Origin: Bernardetiaceae bacterium
GTDB taxonomy: Bacteria; Bacteroidota; Bacteroidia; Cytophagales; Bernardetiaceae
Assembly: GCA_020832465.1 (NCBI GenBank)
Contig: JAFIER010000011.1
Coordinates: 1 to 64,000, forward strand
Direction of reading: 5' to 3'
Length of the DNA stretch: 64,000 nt
The stretch's first letter is position 1. Each line of letters begins with the position of its first letter. The translations under genes were made by a program, and so were the position numbers. Positions 18,806 through 28,788 of this stretch are shown in pieces. Below the pieces are notes generated by a model that was not told the origin of the DNA, did not search any database, and saw nothing but the letters and a program-made list of their open reading frames with translations.

Positions 18806-21800
18806 ATGATGAAAAAAAATTACTTATACTATATGCTGAGCGGCCTTGCTTTTTTTGTAAGCCAAATAGCAGAAGCCCAACTCATTGATGATTTTTCTGA
18901 TGGTGATTTTACTACTGCCCCCACTTGGGACGGTAGATTTTACCTCTCAACAGTAGGCATCTCGGCTGCGCCCGGCTATGTTGTTGTCGGTGGAGAGCTT
19001 CGCTCTGATGTACCTACAGGAGGCGCAGGCCAAAGGCAAACTTATCTGGCAACACCACTTGCGCCAACGCTTAATCTCACTACTCAAAACTATGAATGGA
19101 CTTTTGATATTAGGCTTGATTATACTACTGCCATAAACAGTACGAATACTGCGGAGATTTATCTATTCTCAAACCAAGAAAACCTCTTTAGACATAGTGC
19201 CGTAACTCCAAATAGCACTATAGAAGGCTATTTTATTAGATTTTCACCACAGCCTGAACTTTTTATTAGAAATGGCACAACGGAGACCAATGTGCCATTT
19301 ACAGGTGGGGCCATTACACCCCTTATAGGTACGATGACTTCTATCGTTACCGTAAGGCGATTTAGCGATGGCACATGGCAACTTTTCATGGACGGCATCT
19401 CGCAAGGCTTGGCAAATGATGTAACCTTTACTGATAATGCCAATTTCTTTGGTTTGAACTATCTTTTTACCGCTGCTGGGCGTAGGCTCTCTTGCTTTTT
19501 TGATAACGTCAGTGTGCTCCCTTACATAGATACCACGCCGCCCGTTGTTGATGCTGTTATTGGTATGACAGAAACACAGCTTATCATTGATTTTGACGAG
19601 CCGCTCAACCCTACCGCTGCTACCAACCTTGCCAATTATTTGGTAGATAGTGGCATTGGCGCACCCACAGCGGCAAGCCTCGATCCCTTCGATCCGAGTA
19701 AAGTTATTCTTACTTTTGCAGCTACTTTCGTAGAGGGGGATAGCTACGTGATAACCGTTCAGAACGTTGAAGATTTGAGTGGTAATCCTATTTCGCCCGC
19801 CGTTGATGTGCCTTTTGTATTCAACGATACTGCACCACCCATTCCGGTTTCTACCAATGTCATTTCAGCTAATGCCCTCGATGTGCGCTTCTCCGAACCC
19901 GTAGATTTGGCAACAGCCCAAAACCCCGCTAATTACAGCAAAAGCGCGGGCATTCCGAACCCTACAAGTGCTGTTCGTGATGCCACTGATTTTGCCTTAG
20001 TACACCTCTTTTTTCCTGATAATTTCCCCGCAAATTCTTTGCAATTCTTGACCGTCAATAACGTCGGCGACTTAGCTACACCGCCTAACTTTATGACTAC
20101 GCCACTTTCCGTACCGTTTATTTACGATACGAGCCGCCCTGATGTATGTCCAACAGGCTGTGTCATTGCGCTTGACGCAAATACTATTTTGGTGCAATTT
20201 TCTGAACCCGTAGATCAAACTACAGCCGAGATTATCAATGCTTATGAACTATTAGGCGTAGGATTTCCGACCACAGCAATACGCAACCCCGATGACCCCT
20301 CGCAAGTTTTTGTTACTTATCCCACGCCCTTTACGCTCGAGCTCGAGTATCAAGTGCGAATCCGAAATGTAGAGGATTTAGCAGGAAATGTCATGATTAC
20401 ACGCACAAGAGCTTTTATATACGACATTACACCGCCCACAGTCGTTACCCTCAATTTGCTTTCTAATACACAAATTGAGCTTATATTTGATGAAATTGTA
20501 GATGAAGGCTCTGCTGAAAATATTGCTAATTACGTCGTTGATACTGGCATAGGATCGCCCACTATGGCTACTCGCTTCGATGGCGACGGACGCATCGTTA
20601 CGCTCGATTTTCCAGGCGGATTAGGGGATTTCGAAACCTTAATTCTAACCGTAGCCAATGTGCAGGACTTAGCAGGAAACCCTCTCGTACCGCCCCAAAA
20701 TATTCCGTTTACAACAAAAAATCCAAGCATCGGAAAAATCGAGGTCGTTTCTCAGCATCTACTACGGGTTTTCTTTTCCGAACCCGTAACTACTGCTACA
20801 GCCGAAACGCTGGGTAATTATACCGTGGGTGGCGTAGGCGCACCTATCGCTGCCGAGCAAGACGCTGTAAACCCTGCGCTTGTGAGATTAGAGTTTGCAG
20901 CCGCATTTAATATCGGGACTGCCTATACGCTTACCGCTAATGGCATTCAGGATTTATTGGGTAATGTCTCTGGAGCGATTGCTAAAGGTTTTGTCTATCA
21001 GCCACAAGTGCTTTCCGTAGCAGTTATAGGGCCGAATACCTTAGATGTCAAATTTAATTACGAGGTGGTAGAAGCCTCGGCAGCAGTGCCCGAAAAATAT
21101 AGCGTAAGCGGTGGCGTAGGCGATGCCCTTGCCGCGCTTGTCGATGGCGCAGACGAAGCTCTCGTGCATCTCTCTTTCGGTACAACCTTTGACCCCGCAG
21201 CGGCTTATATTTTATCCGTAGGTGATATTTTCTTGCAAAATGGAAAATTAGATCCTATTTCAAATCACCCCTTTGGTTTTGACAATACACCACCTTCAGT
21301 CATCTCGGTTAAGGTGCTCAATGATTTTACCTTAGAAGTCGTTTTCAACGAAAAAGTCAATAGCGTAACAGCACAAGCCTTAAATCATTACCCAGTAAAT
21401 ATGGGAATTGGAATTCCTACAAATGCTGTTTTGCAAGCCAATGACAGTATTGTAAGGCTCACTTATGCCGAGCCTTTTGGTTTCGGTACGACTTATACAA
21501 TTACGGTCAAAAACGTAAGAGACCTTTTTGGTAATGAAATGGACGATACGAATATCAATTTTTCACGTCCTACGCCACCCGCAGCAGGCGCATTGATGAT
21601 TACCGAAATTATGTCGAACGAAAGCCCGCCCGTTGGCCTTCCTGAAAATGAATATTTAGAACTCTACAATCCTACAAGCACACCACAAAACCTCTTAGGC
21701 GTAAGAATTTACGACGAAACGGGATTTATGACGCTTGGAGATTATGTATTAGAGCCCGAAGCCTATTTGATTATCTGCCGCAACTCTTATGTAGATTCTT

Positions 21801-24800
21801 TTGCACCTTATGGAGATGTCCTCGGTGTGAGCTGGAGAAGTTTGCGCATTAGTGGCGAACTTTTGAGGCTCGTCGCCCCTGATGGTACTGAAGTTTTTCG
21901 AGTAAATTACAGACGCAGTTGGTACGGCGATACGGGTAAAGATGTAGGCGGCTGGTCATTAGAAATGATTGATTTGAACTCGCCTTGTCAGAATCAGTTC
22001 AACTGGGCACCTTCATTAGATTCGCTCGGAGGCACACCAGGGCAGCCCAACTCCGTCGATGGTGAGTACAGCGATACCATTCCCCCTCAAATAGAGAGCT
22101 TTCAGGTCGTACTCACCGATTCGCTACGCCTCAAATTTGACAAAGAAAGCGATAGCCTTACGCTTACCAATACTGCCAACTACGCCATAGATGGAGGGCT
22201 TAGTGTGTCGGATATTAGTTACATCAACGATAAGGAGGTTATTTTGCGCTTTTCAGCGGATATTGATGTCAATACCATTTATACCCTGATAGTCTCCGGC
22301 ATTGTAGATTGTGCCGGCAATGTCAAACCCGATACAATTACCTTTGGCATAGGGCAAAATGCCCTGCCTGAGCAGATTGTAATTACCGAAATTATGGCTG
22401 ATCCTACGCCTACGGTTGGCTTGCCGAATGCCGAGTATGTAGAAATTTTTAATCGTGGCTCGACCCTTGTCAATCTCAATACCCTTTGGTTGCAAGATGC
22501 AACGCGTAGTGTTAGACTTCCCAATTATGCACTTGCACCCTCCGAATATCTTGTACTCTGTGCAAACTCACGTGTGGATAGTCTCTTGAGCGTAGGCGTT
22601 ACGAATGTGCGTGGTGTTACGAGTTTTCCATCGCTTACAATTAGCGGTAAGCCACTTATTTTGAGGGACACAAGCGGCTTGCGCATTTCAAAAGTGGTCT
22701 ATAGCGATACTTGGTATCAAGATCCTGAAAAGAGAAACGGCGGCTGGTCATTAGAGCGCATAGACCCGAGCTACGCCTGCGGAGAACTTACTAATTGGCG
22801 CGCCTCAGAAGACCCAAGCGGAGGAACGCCCGGAAGAACCAATTCCATCAACGGCACTGCACCGCCTGATAATGAAGCACCTAAAATTCTATCCCTAATC
22901 CTCGCTGCGGATTTACAAACGCTTACGCTTACTTTCAACGAATTTATGGATAGCACCTCGATGGTAAGCCCGAGTAATTATAGCATTAGCGGTGGAGCAA
23001 CGATCGATAGTATTGGTTATATCAATACACGTAGCGTGAGCATTAGGCTGACCGCACCCATAAATGAAACCCTACTTTATACCCTTACCGTCAATAGCGC
23101 AACAGACTGCGCCGGCAACGCCGCCTCTGATAATGCGAGCTTCGGACGGGGCAGAGAACCGATGCCAGGCGAGATTGTCATTACTGAAATTATGGCTGAT
23201 CCTATGCCGCAAGTAGGTTTGCCCAATGCCGAGTATATCGAAATTCATAATACCAGCAACTCGCTCATTTCCTTAGAAGGTATTAAACTTTTGGATAATA
23301 CAGCTACTGTACGAACGCTTAGGGCTTTTCCGATGCAAGCGGGCGACTATGTGGTGCTTTGTACCAGCTCAAGAGTGGATAGCTTAAAAGCAGTAGCGGC
23401 AAAGCCACAAAATGTATTGGCAGTAACTTCATTCCCATCCCTTACCATTAGCGGTAAGCCTTTAGAATTGCGAAACCCGAGTGGAGACCTTTTGCATAAA
23501 GTTACTTACTCAAACACTTGGTATCAAGACCCAGCAAAATCTGGCGGTGGCTGGTCATTAGAAATGATAGACCCGAGTAACCTCTGCGAAGAAATGAACA
23601 ACTGGCGCGCTTCGGAAGACCCACGAGGCGGAACGCCCACAGAAGCCAACTCTATCCTCGCCGTGAATCCTGACATTACGCCGCCTACGGCTACAAGAAT
23701 TGAAATGAGAGGTGATACTTCTGTAGTCGTGTTTTTTGATGAAATTTTGGATAGCCTGAGCCTTGTCAATCCTGCTAATTACAATATTGACAATGGCTTG
23801 GGCGTTAGCTCGATTGATTACCTTTCGGAGAGAAGTGCGGAGCTGTTTTTTGCCACAGCCTTAGAAACGGGTGTGATTTATACGTTGAGCGTCTCGAGTG
23901 TAGAGGACTGTGCTGGAAATCGAATGGACTCTACCCGTACTTTCCGATTTGGCACAGGCTTCGAGCCGCAGTTTCACGAGCTTCTAATTACTGAAATTTT
24001 TGCTAATACCTCACCCTCGGTAGGTTTGCCACAGCGTGAGTTTTTAGAAATTTATAATACGACCGATAAAGTACTCTCTTTGCGTAATGTTATGCTTTCG
24101 GACGAGAGTCGAGTAGCTACGCTTTCCGATGCGATTATCTTGCCGGGCGAGTATATGATTCTTTGTAGCAATACCTCTGTACCGCTTTACGAACCCTATG
24201 GGCAAACTATGGGCGTTACGAGCTTTCCGAGCATAACGATTGGAGGTAAAAATTTGGTACTGCGCAATCCGAGTGGCGAATTGATTTTTTCGGTGCGTTA
24301 TTCCGATACTTGGTACAGAGATAACGATAAGAAAAACGGAGGCTGGACGCTCGAGATGATTGATACCGAATACCCTTGTGTAGAGGCTGCTAACTGGCGC
24401 GCCTCGAACGACCCTCGAGGGGGAACGCCCGCAGCGGTCAATTCCGTAGCCGCTTCTAATCCAGACAATACGCCGCCACGTGTACAGCGTTTGAGCGTCG
24501 TGAGCGATACTTTACTCACCGTTTCTTTTACGGAAATCACGGACTCGCTGGCAATGGTTAATCCCGATAATTACAATATCTCGGGCGGAATTTCTGTGGT
24601 AGCAACTCGTTTTGCGGATAGGCGCAGTGTGCAGCTCATTATTGCGCCTGCCATTCAAGTCAATGTGGCTTATACCTTAACGGTAAGTAATGTAACAGAC
24701 TGTGCGGGCAATGTGATGGATATTCAACAGTTGCCTTTTGGCTTAGGCGATAAGCCGCATTATGGCGAAATTTTGATAACTGAAATTATGGCAAAGCCCA

Positions 24801-26425
24801 CGCCTGTTGTCGGTTTGCCCGAAGCCGAGTACATCGAAATTTTTAACCCTACGAATAAAATTTTGAACCTCGATGGGGTTACGATTGTGGATAATATCGG
24901 TAGGATTAGGCTTCCAGCAGAATCTATTTTACCGGGTCAGTATAAATTGCTTGTGCCGAGTGCCTCTGCTAATACTTTTGCAGAGTGGGGTGGCATTGAA
25001 AATATCATTCCTATAACGAATTGGCGCACGCTCAACATCACGGGTAAGCCGATGCGCATGCGCAACCCCGACGGATTTTTGATTTTTGAAATCGAGTACT
25101 CCGACCGCTGGCACGATGATGCTGAAAAAAGAGACGGCGGCTGGTCTTTAGAAATGATTGATGTAACGAATTTCTGCGCCGAGCGGAGCAATTGGGCTTC
25201 GTCCATAGACCCTCGAGGCGGAACGCCTTCTAAGGAAAATTCGGTGCGCGCACCCAACAGAGACAATATGCCACCCAAATTGCTGCGTGCTGATGTCATA
25301 GCAGAGGATTTAATTATGCTACTTTTCAACGAAAAGCTCGATAGTACACAAGCCATTGCTTTTGGTAGAATTACGGTAGATAATAATGCCAATATCGAGC
25401 GTATTTATTTCGAAGGGGCAAACTTCAAAGAGCTCTTTGTGAAGTTTAGCACGCCGCTTCGTTTTCGCACGGTTTATACTGTAACGGTGCGTAATGTTAC
25501 GGATTGTGTAGGCAATTTGATTCGCAATGATGAGGATAATAAAACTACATTTGTGCTCCCAGAGGCGGGCGAAATTGGCGATTTGATTATCAACGAAGTA
25601 TTGCACTCGCCACCTGTAGGCGGTACGGATTTTGTCGAGATTTATAACCGTTCGGATAAATACATCGATTTGCGCGATTGGCACATGGCAAATTGGCGTG
25701 CTTCTGATGATGAGTTGGGCGTAGTGCGTCGGATTACAGACCGTGCGCTGATTTTAGCACCGAAGTCTTATATCGTATTTAGCAATGACAGCGAGCAGCT
25801 CAAATCACAGTATCCTAATGGGAAAGAAGAGACTTTTTTTGAAATGAATCTGCCAGGCTATCCTATTGCGGGCGGAACGGTGCTTTTGCTTACGCCCGAG
25901 CGTGAAATAGCGGATAGGTTTGATTACGAGCGGAATATGCACTTTTCGCTGGTGGCTGATATTCGTGGCGTTTCGCTTGAGCGTATTTCTTTTGATGCAC
26001 CGACTAATGATCGCCAAAATTGGCATTCAGCAGCCTCTACTGTGGGCTATGGCACGCCGGGCTACCTCAACTCTCAAAGTGTAAATAATCCTCAAAGTGC
26101 GCAAGCCGCTAATTGTTTTAGTTTGAGCACGGAGGTTATTGTACCTGATGGCGATGGTATTGATGATTTTGTACAAATCAACTACGATTGTGAAGCCAAT
26201 GGGCAGGTCGTTACGATTCGTATTTTCGATATGAAAGGGCGTGTGATAAAGCATTTAGTAGAGAGCCAACTTCTTTCGGCGACGGGCTTTATCCGCTGGG
26301 ACGGCTTCGATGACCGCAGTTCGAAGGCACGTGTAGGCTATTATCTGATTTTGATAGAACTCTTCGATCTGAATGGCACGGTGAAGCAAATTCAGAAAAA
26401 AGTAGCTGTAGGCGCGAGGTTTTAA
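18806..26425 (+). CDS. Giant secreted Ig-like/lamin-tail repeat protein
   Basis: Secreted protein of about 2540 aa. MMKKNYLYYMLSGLAFFVS with cleavage near AEAQ is a Sec signal, so the ATGs at 18806/18809 are preferred over the upstream GTG at 18746. Then come a LamG-like domain (to ~19530), seven Ig-like (Big_5/SbsA type) repeats of ~100 aa, each near NVxDLxGN (19530-21560), and six lamin-tail domains starting near nt 21588, 22370, 23167, 23981, 24765 and 25567. Big_5 domains with DCxGN separate the lamin-tail domains, giving a module of ~265 aa. Lamin-tail domains share ITEIMAxPxPxVGLPxxEYxEIxN and GGWSLExID. The C-terminal ~90 aa resemble the FlgD-like/gliding C-terminal Ig fold (DGDGIDDF, ARVGYYL), suggesting type IX secretion. 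Probably a surface adhesin or matrix protein; no catalytic domain is seen. Confidence 0.85.
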   Translation: MMKKNYLYYMLSGLAFFVSQIAEAQLIDDFSDGDFTTAPTWDGRFYLSTVGISAAPGYVVVGGELRSDVPTGGAGQRQTYLATPLAPTLNLTTQNYEWTFDIRLDYTTAINSTNTAEIYLFSNQENLFRHSAVTPNSTIEGYFIRFSPQPELFIRNGTTETNVPFTGGAITPLIGTMTSIVTVRRFSDGTWQLFMDGISQGLANDVTFTDNANFFGLNYLFTAAGRRLSCFFDNVSVLPYIDTTPPVVDAVIGMTETQLIIDFDEPLNPTAATNLANYLVDSGIGAPTAASLDPFDPSKVILTFAATFVEGDSYVITVQNVEDLSGNPISPAVDVPFVFNDTAPPIPVSTNVISANALDVRFSEPVDLATAQNPANYSKSAGIPNPTSAVRDATDFALVHLFFPDNFPANSLQFLTVNNVGDLATPPNFMTTPLSVPFIYDTSRPDVCPTGCVIALDANTILVQFSEPVDQTTAEIINAYELLGVGFPTTAIRNPDDPSQVFVTYPTPFTLELEYQVRIRNVEDLAGNVMITRTRAFIYDITPPTVVTLNLLSNTQIELIFDEIVDEGSAENIANYVVDTGIGSPTMATRFDGDGRIVTLDFPGGLGDFETLILTVANVQDLAGNPLVPPQNIPFTTKNPSIGKIEVVSQHLLRVFFSEPVTTATAETLGNYTVGGVGAPIAAEQDAVNPALVRLEFAAAFNIGTAYTLTANGIQDLLGNVSGAIAKGFVYQPQVLSVAVIGPNTLDVKFNYEVVEASAAVPEKYSVSGGVGDALAALVDGADEALVHLSFGTTFDPAAAYILSVGDIFLQNGKLDPISNHPFGFDNTPPSVISVKVLNDFTLEVVFNEKVNSVTAQALNHYPVNMGIGIPTNAVLQANDSIVRLTYAEPFGFGTTYTITVKNVRDLFGNEMDDTNINFSRPTPPAAGALMITEIMSNESPPVGLPENEYLELYNPTSTPQNLLGVRIYDETGFMTLGDYVLEPEAYLIICRNSYVDSFAPYGDVLGVSWRSLRISGELLRLVAPDGTEVFRVNYRRSWYGDTGKDVGGWSLEMIDLNSPCQNQFNWAPSLDSLGGTPGQPNSVDGEYSDTIPPQIESFQVVLTDSLRLKFDKESDSLTLTNTANYAIDGGLSVSDISYINDKEVILRFSADIDVNTIYTLIVSGIVDCAGNVKPDTITFGIGQNALPEQIVITEIMADPTPTVGLPNAEYVEIFNRGSTLVNLNTLWLQDATRSVRLPNYALAPSEYLVLCANSRVDSLLSVGVTNVRGVTSFPSLTISGKPLILRDTSGLRISKVVYSDTWYQDPEKRNGGWSLERIDPSYACGELTNWRASEDPSGGTPGRTNSINGTAPPDNEAPKILSLILAADLQTLTLTFNEFMDSTSMVSPSNYSISGGATIDSIGYINTRSVSIRLTAPINETLLYTLTVNSATDCAGNAASDNASFGRGREPMPGEIVITEIMADPMPQVGLPNAEYIEIHNTSNSLISLEGIKLLDNTATVRTLRAFPMQAGDYVVLCTSSRVDSLKAVAAKPQNVLAVTSFPSLTISGKPLELRNPSGDLLHKVTYSNTWYQDPAKSGGGWSLEMIDPSNLCEEMNNWRASEDPRGGTPTEANSILAVNPDITPPTATRIEMRGDTSVVVFFDEILDSLSLVNPANYNIDNGLGVSSIDYLSERSAELFFATALETGVIYTLSVSSVEDCAGNRMDSTRTFRFGTGFEPQFHELLITEIFANTSPSVGLPQREFLEIYNTTDKVLSLRNVMLSDESRVATLSDAIILPGEYMILCSNTSVPLYEPYGQTMGVTSFPSITIGGKNLVLRNPSGELIFSVRYSDTWYRDNDKKNGGWTLEMIDTEYPCVEAANWRASNDPRGGTPAAVNSVAASNPDNTPPRVQRLSVVSDTLLTVSFTEITDSLAMVNPDNYNISGGISVVATRFADRRSVQLIIAPAIQVNVAYTLTVSNVTDCAGNVMDIQQLPFGLGDKPHYGEILITEIMAKPTPVVGLPEAEYIEIFNPTNKILNLDGVTIVDNIGRIRLPAESILPGQYKLLVPSASANTFAEWGGIENIIPITNWRTLNITGKPMRMRNPDGFLIFEIEYSDRWHDDAEKRDGGWSLEMIDVTNFCAERSNWASSIDPRGGTPSKENSVRAPNRDNMPPKLLRADVIAEDLIMLLFNEKLDSTQAIAFGRITVDNNANIERIYFEGANFKELFVKFSTPLRFRTVYTVTVRNVTDCVGNLIRNDEDNKTTFVLPEAGEIGDLIINEVLHSPPVGGTDFVEIYNRSDKYIDLRDWHMANWRASDDELGVVRRITDRALILAPKSYIVFSNDSEQLKSQYPNGKEETFFEMNLPGYPIAGGTVLLLTPEREIADRFDYERNMHFSLVADIRGVSLERISFDAPTNDRQNWHSAASTVGYGTPGYLNSQSVNNPQSAQAANCFSLSTEVIVPDGDGIDDFVQINYDCEANGQVVTIRIFDMKGRVIKHLVESQLLSATGFIRWDGFDDRSSKARVGYYLILIELFDLNGTVKQIQKKVAVGARF

Positions 26426-26494
26426 GCAGCAGTGCTTTTTTATTATTTCAGCAACTTTCTGTTTATGACCTTGTTAAACAACTAAAATGGGCGT

Positions 26495-26527
26495 AGAAAT
26501 AACATTTTTTTGAGAAATGTTATTTCT
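26495..26527. repeat. AGAAATAACATT palindrome, copy C
   Basis: AGAAATAACATT at the left and AATGTTATTTCT at the right form perfect 12-bp arms around a 9-bp loop. The flanks (AAAATGGGC before, GG after) are shared with copy F at 57881-57913. Confidence 0.7.
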
Positions 26528-26550
26528 GGTTTGTCCATAGCCAAAATAAA

Positions 26551-26598
26551 CAAAAAAAAGAACTAACCCTTTTTTGGCAAGGGTTAGTTCTTTTTTTA
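26551..26598. terminator. Bidirectional terminator between the giant gene and dps
   Basis: Arms AGAACTAACCC (26559-26569) and GGGTTAGTTCT (26581-26591) are perfect, with an A-run before and a T-run after, so it can act on either strand. It serves the giant plus-strand gene and possibly dps from the other side. Confidence 0.85.
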
Positions 26599-26625
26599 TT
26601 TATAGTTTTCAGAAGAAGGTGTTTG

Positions 26626-26736
26626 GGGTGCATTTCAAAATTACCTGCTTTGGTGTTTGGTGGGGACACCAAACACGGCAGGCATAATTGTTTTGAGACT
26701 ACCGTTTTTAGCACAGCGTAAATATGAATTGCGCCC
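26626..26736. repeat. MITE-like element, family 2, copy 1
   Basis: ~111 bp with inverted ends GGGTGCATTTCA (left) and TGAATTGCGCCC (right). Inside is a perfect hairpin GTGTTTGGTG / CACCAAACAC (26653-26676) enclosed by CCTGC/GCAGG. Copy 2 at 57699-57804 has the same ends and a similar interior (TCAAAA-TAC-T--CTTGGTG, TTGTTTTG). With copy C and the terminator it fills the 321-bp gap after the giant gene. Confidence 0.5.
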
Positions 26737-26746
26737 GCTGTTTGGC

Positions 26747-27232
26747 TTATCCAAGCCAAGCTGAGAGCATCCATACGGTTTTTTCTTGTGAGCCAATAAA
26801 CTCACTAACCATATCGAGTGTGCCTTCGTCGTTAGCAACGTCTGCAATTTCGAGTATTTCTCTTTCTTTGCGTAGCAATACAGCTAAACCTGTAACGGTA
26901 GCTTTAACAGTTTCTTCTCCGTTTTTCATACCTTTATGCGATTTAATTTCGGCGTGCGAGATAAAATCTTCAAGTGTATGAATGGGTGTATGTCCAAGGG
27001 TAAGGATTCGCTCTGCGAGTACATCTATATTTGTATTGGCTTCGGTATAAAGCTCTTCAAACTTATCGTGCAATTCGAAAAAATCTTTACCTTGAATATT
27101 CCAATGAAAAGCGCGTAAGTTTTGATAGTATAGATGATAATCTGCTAATAGATGATTGAGCTTATTTGCAATTTCAGCGGCTTTATCTTCGTTTAATGCT
27201 ATTCTGTTTAATGCAATCATTGTATCGTTCAT
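26747..27232 (-). CDS. dps: Dps family DNA-protection ferritin
   Basis: Mini-ferritin of 161 aa that oxidises and stores iron in a 12-subunit shell and protects DNA from peroxide. The inter-subunit ferroxidase ligands are all present with the family spacing: His43 (FHWNIQG), His55, Asp70 and Glu74. No Lys-rich N-terminal tail is present, so DNA binding may be weak. Divergent from the sugar dehydrogenase gene; the 222-bp gap between them holds no clear operator. Confidence 0.92.
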   Translation of the reverse strand: MNDTMIALNRIALNEDKAAEIANKLNHLLADYHLYYQNLRAFHWNIQGKDFFELHDKFEELYTEANTNIDVLAERILTLGHTPIHTLEDFISHAEIKSHKGMKNGEETVKATVTGLAVLLRKEREILEIADVANDEGTLDMVSEFIGSQEKTVWMLSAWLG

Positions 27233-27454
27233 GAAAAATAGGTTTTGATGTTTCTGTAAATTATTTTCTATCTATATAACAGATAAGAAGGCATTTTGTT
27301 TAGAGTTTTAGCTATTTTTGGGGTTATAGGTCTTGCTAAGGTTACACAAATTATATAGAATGTGTGCGTACTTGTTAAAGATTTGTTTTATTTATGTATA
27401 ATATTCGTATCTTAGCATTTGTAATGGTTTTTTACCCTAATCTGTAATAACTTT

Positions 27455-28720
27455 ATGTTAGAAAAACATACTATATCTGTAATTGGCTTAGGCTATGTTG
27501 GTTTGCCACTCGCTGTGGAGTTGGCTAAAAAATATCCTGTTTTAGGTTTTGATATTGATACACGGCGTATCGAGGAGTTGCGTCGGCATAAAGACCGGAC
27601 TTTAGAAGTCGAGAGTGACGATTTAGCAAAGGCAGATGCGCTTGAGTTTACGGATAACTTAGCTCATTTATCAGGTGCAAATATTCATATTGTTACCGTG
27701 CCTACACCTATAGATACACACAAACAACCTGACCTTAGACCGCTACTTTCGGCAACGCATACTGTGGGTAAAGTTTTGAAAAAAGGTGATATTGTCGTGT
27801 ACGAATCTACGGTATATCCGGGCTGTACTGAGGAGGATTGTGTTCCGATTTTAGAGTCAGAGAGTGGGCTTGTTTATAATCAAGATTTCTTTTGTGGCTA
27901 TTCGCCAGAGCGTATCAATCCTGGGGATAAGGTACATACTTTGAGTAAAATTCGAAAAGTGGTGAGTGGCTCAACCCCCGAGACCTTAGCAACGCTTAAT
28001 GAAATTTATAGTAGCATTATTACTGCTGGGACTTACTGCGCATCATCTATTAAAGTGGCTGAAGCCTCTAAAGTAATTGAAAATGCACAGCGCGACCTCA
28101 ATATTGCTTTTGTGAATGAGCTGGCCCTGATTTTCGAAAAGATGAATATAGATACGATAGAAGTATTGGAAGCGGCGGGTACAAAATGGAATTTTTTGCC
28201 TTTCCGTCCTGGGCTTGTCGGTGGTCATTGTATTGGCGTAGATCCTTATTATCTGACTTATAAAGCTGAGAGTTTAGGTTATAATCCTGAGGTTATCTTA
28301 GCCGGTAGGCGCATCAATGACAATATGGGTAATTTTATTGCATCTAAGGTGATTAAATTGATGATTCATAAAAATTGTCATATCAAAGGGGCAAAAGTAT
28401 TGATTATGGGGATTACTTTTAAAGAAAACTGTCCTGATATTCGCAACTCAAGAGTTATAGACCTTATTCGTGAGTTCGAGGAGTTTGGTATGCTTATAGA
28501 AGTTTTTGATCCTTGGGCAGACCCCGAGGAGGTACAAAAGGAGTATGGCATTTCGATTATTCAGCGTTTTGGGCGCAATGGAGTGTATGATGCTGTTGTT
28601 GTAGCAGTAGCACATGAGGCTTTTAAGCAGGTAGATATTAGTACTTGTAGCCACGAAAATACGGTTGTGTATGATGTCAAAGGTTTACTTCCTTTGAGTA
28701 GTATAGATGCTCGCCTTTAA
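27455..28720 (+). CDS. UDP-N-acetylhexosamine 6-dehydrogenase (TviB/WbpA-like)
   Basis: Cytosolic nucleotide-sugar dehydrogenase, 421 aa, making UDP-HexNAc uronic acids for surface polysaccharide by two NAD+-dependent oxidations. The N-terminal Rossmann site is VIGLGYVGLPLA, the central domain has ENAQRDLNIAFVNE, and the catalytic Cys259 lies in GGHCIGVDPYYL. The C-terminal NAD-like domain has GITFKENCPDIRNS. The QRDLNIA and GGHCIGVDPYYL forms favour the TviB/WbpA branch over UDP-glucose dehydrogenase. rodA follows after 68 bp, an unusual partner. Confidence 0.85.
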   Translation: MLEKHTISVIGLGYVGLPLAVELAKKYPVLGFDIDTRRIEELRRHKDRTLEVESDDLAKADALEFTDNLAHLSGANIHIVTVPTPIDTHKQPDLRPLLSATHTVGKVLKKGDIVVYESTVYPGCTEEDCVPILESESGLVYNQDFFCGYSPERINPGDKVHTLSKIRKVVSGSTPETLATLNEIYSSIITAGTYCASSIKVAEASKVIENAQRDLNIAFVNELALIFEKMNIDTIEVLEAAGTKWNFLPFRPGLVGGHCIGVDPYYLTYKAESLGYNPEVILAGRRINDNMGNFIASKVIKLMIHKNCHIKGAKVLIMGITFKENCPDIRNSRVIDLIREFEEFGMLIEVFDPWADPEEVQKEYGISIIQRFGRNGVYDAVVVAVAHEAFKQVDISTCSHENTVVYDVKGLLPLSSIDARL

Positions 28721-28788
28721 GCTATTTGCGGGCTATATGTTTTAATATAGGCGTAACTTAGATTTCAAATTTTGTTGGATAAAAAAAT

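Noticed and set aside
24937-25392. A 151-codon minus-strand frame inside the giant repeat gene.
   Set aside because: Similar antisense frames recur in each repeat because the coding strand repeats; they are shadows of the module.
19530-25560. Regular near-identical DNA blocks considered as a CRISPR or satellite array.
   Set aside because: They keep one open reading frame and encode repeated Ig-like and lamin-tail domains.
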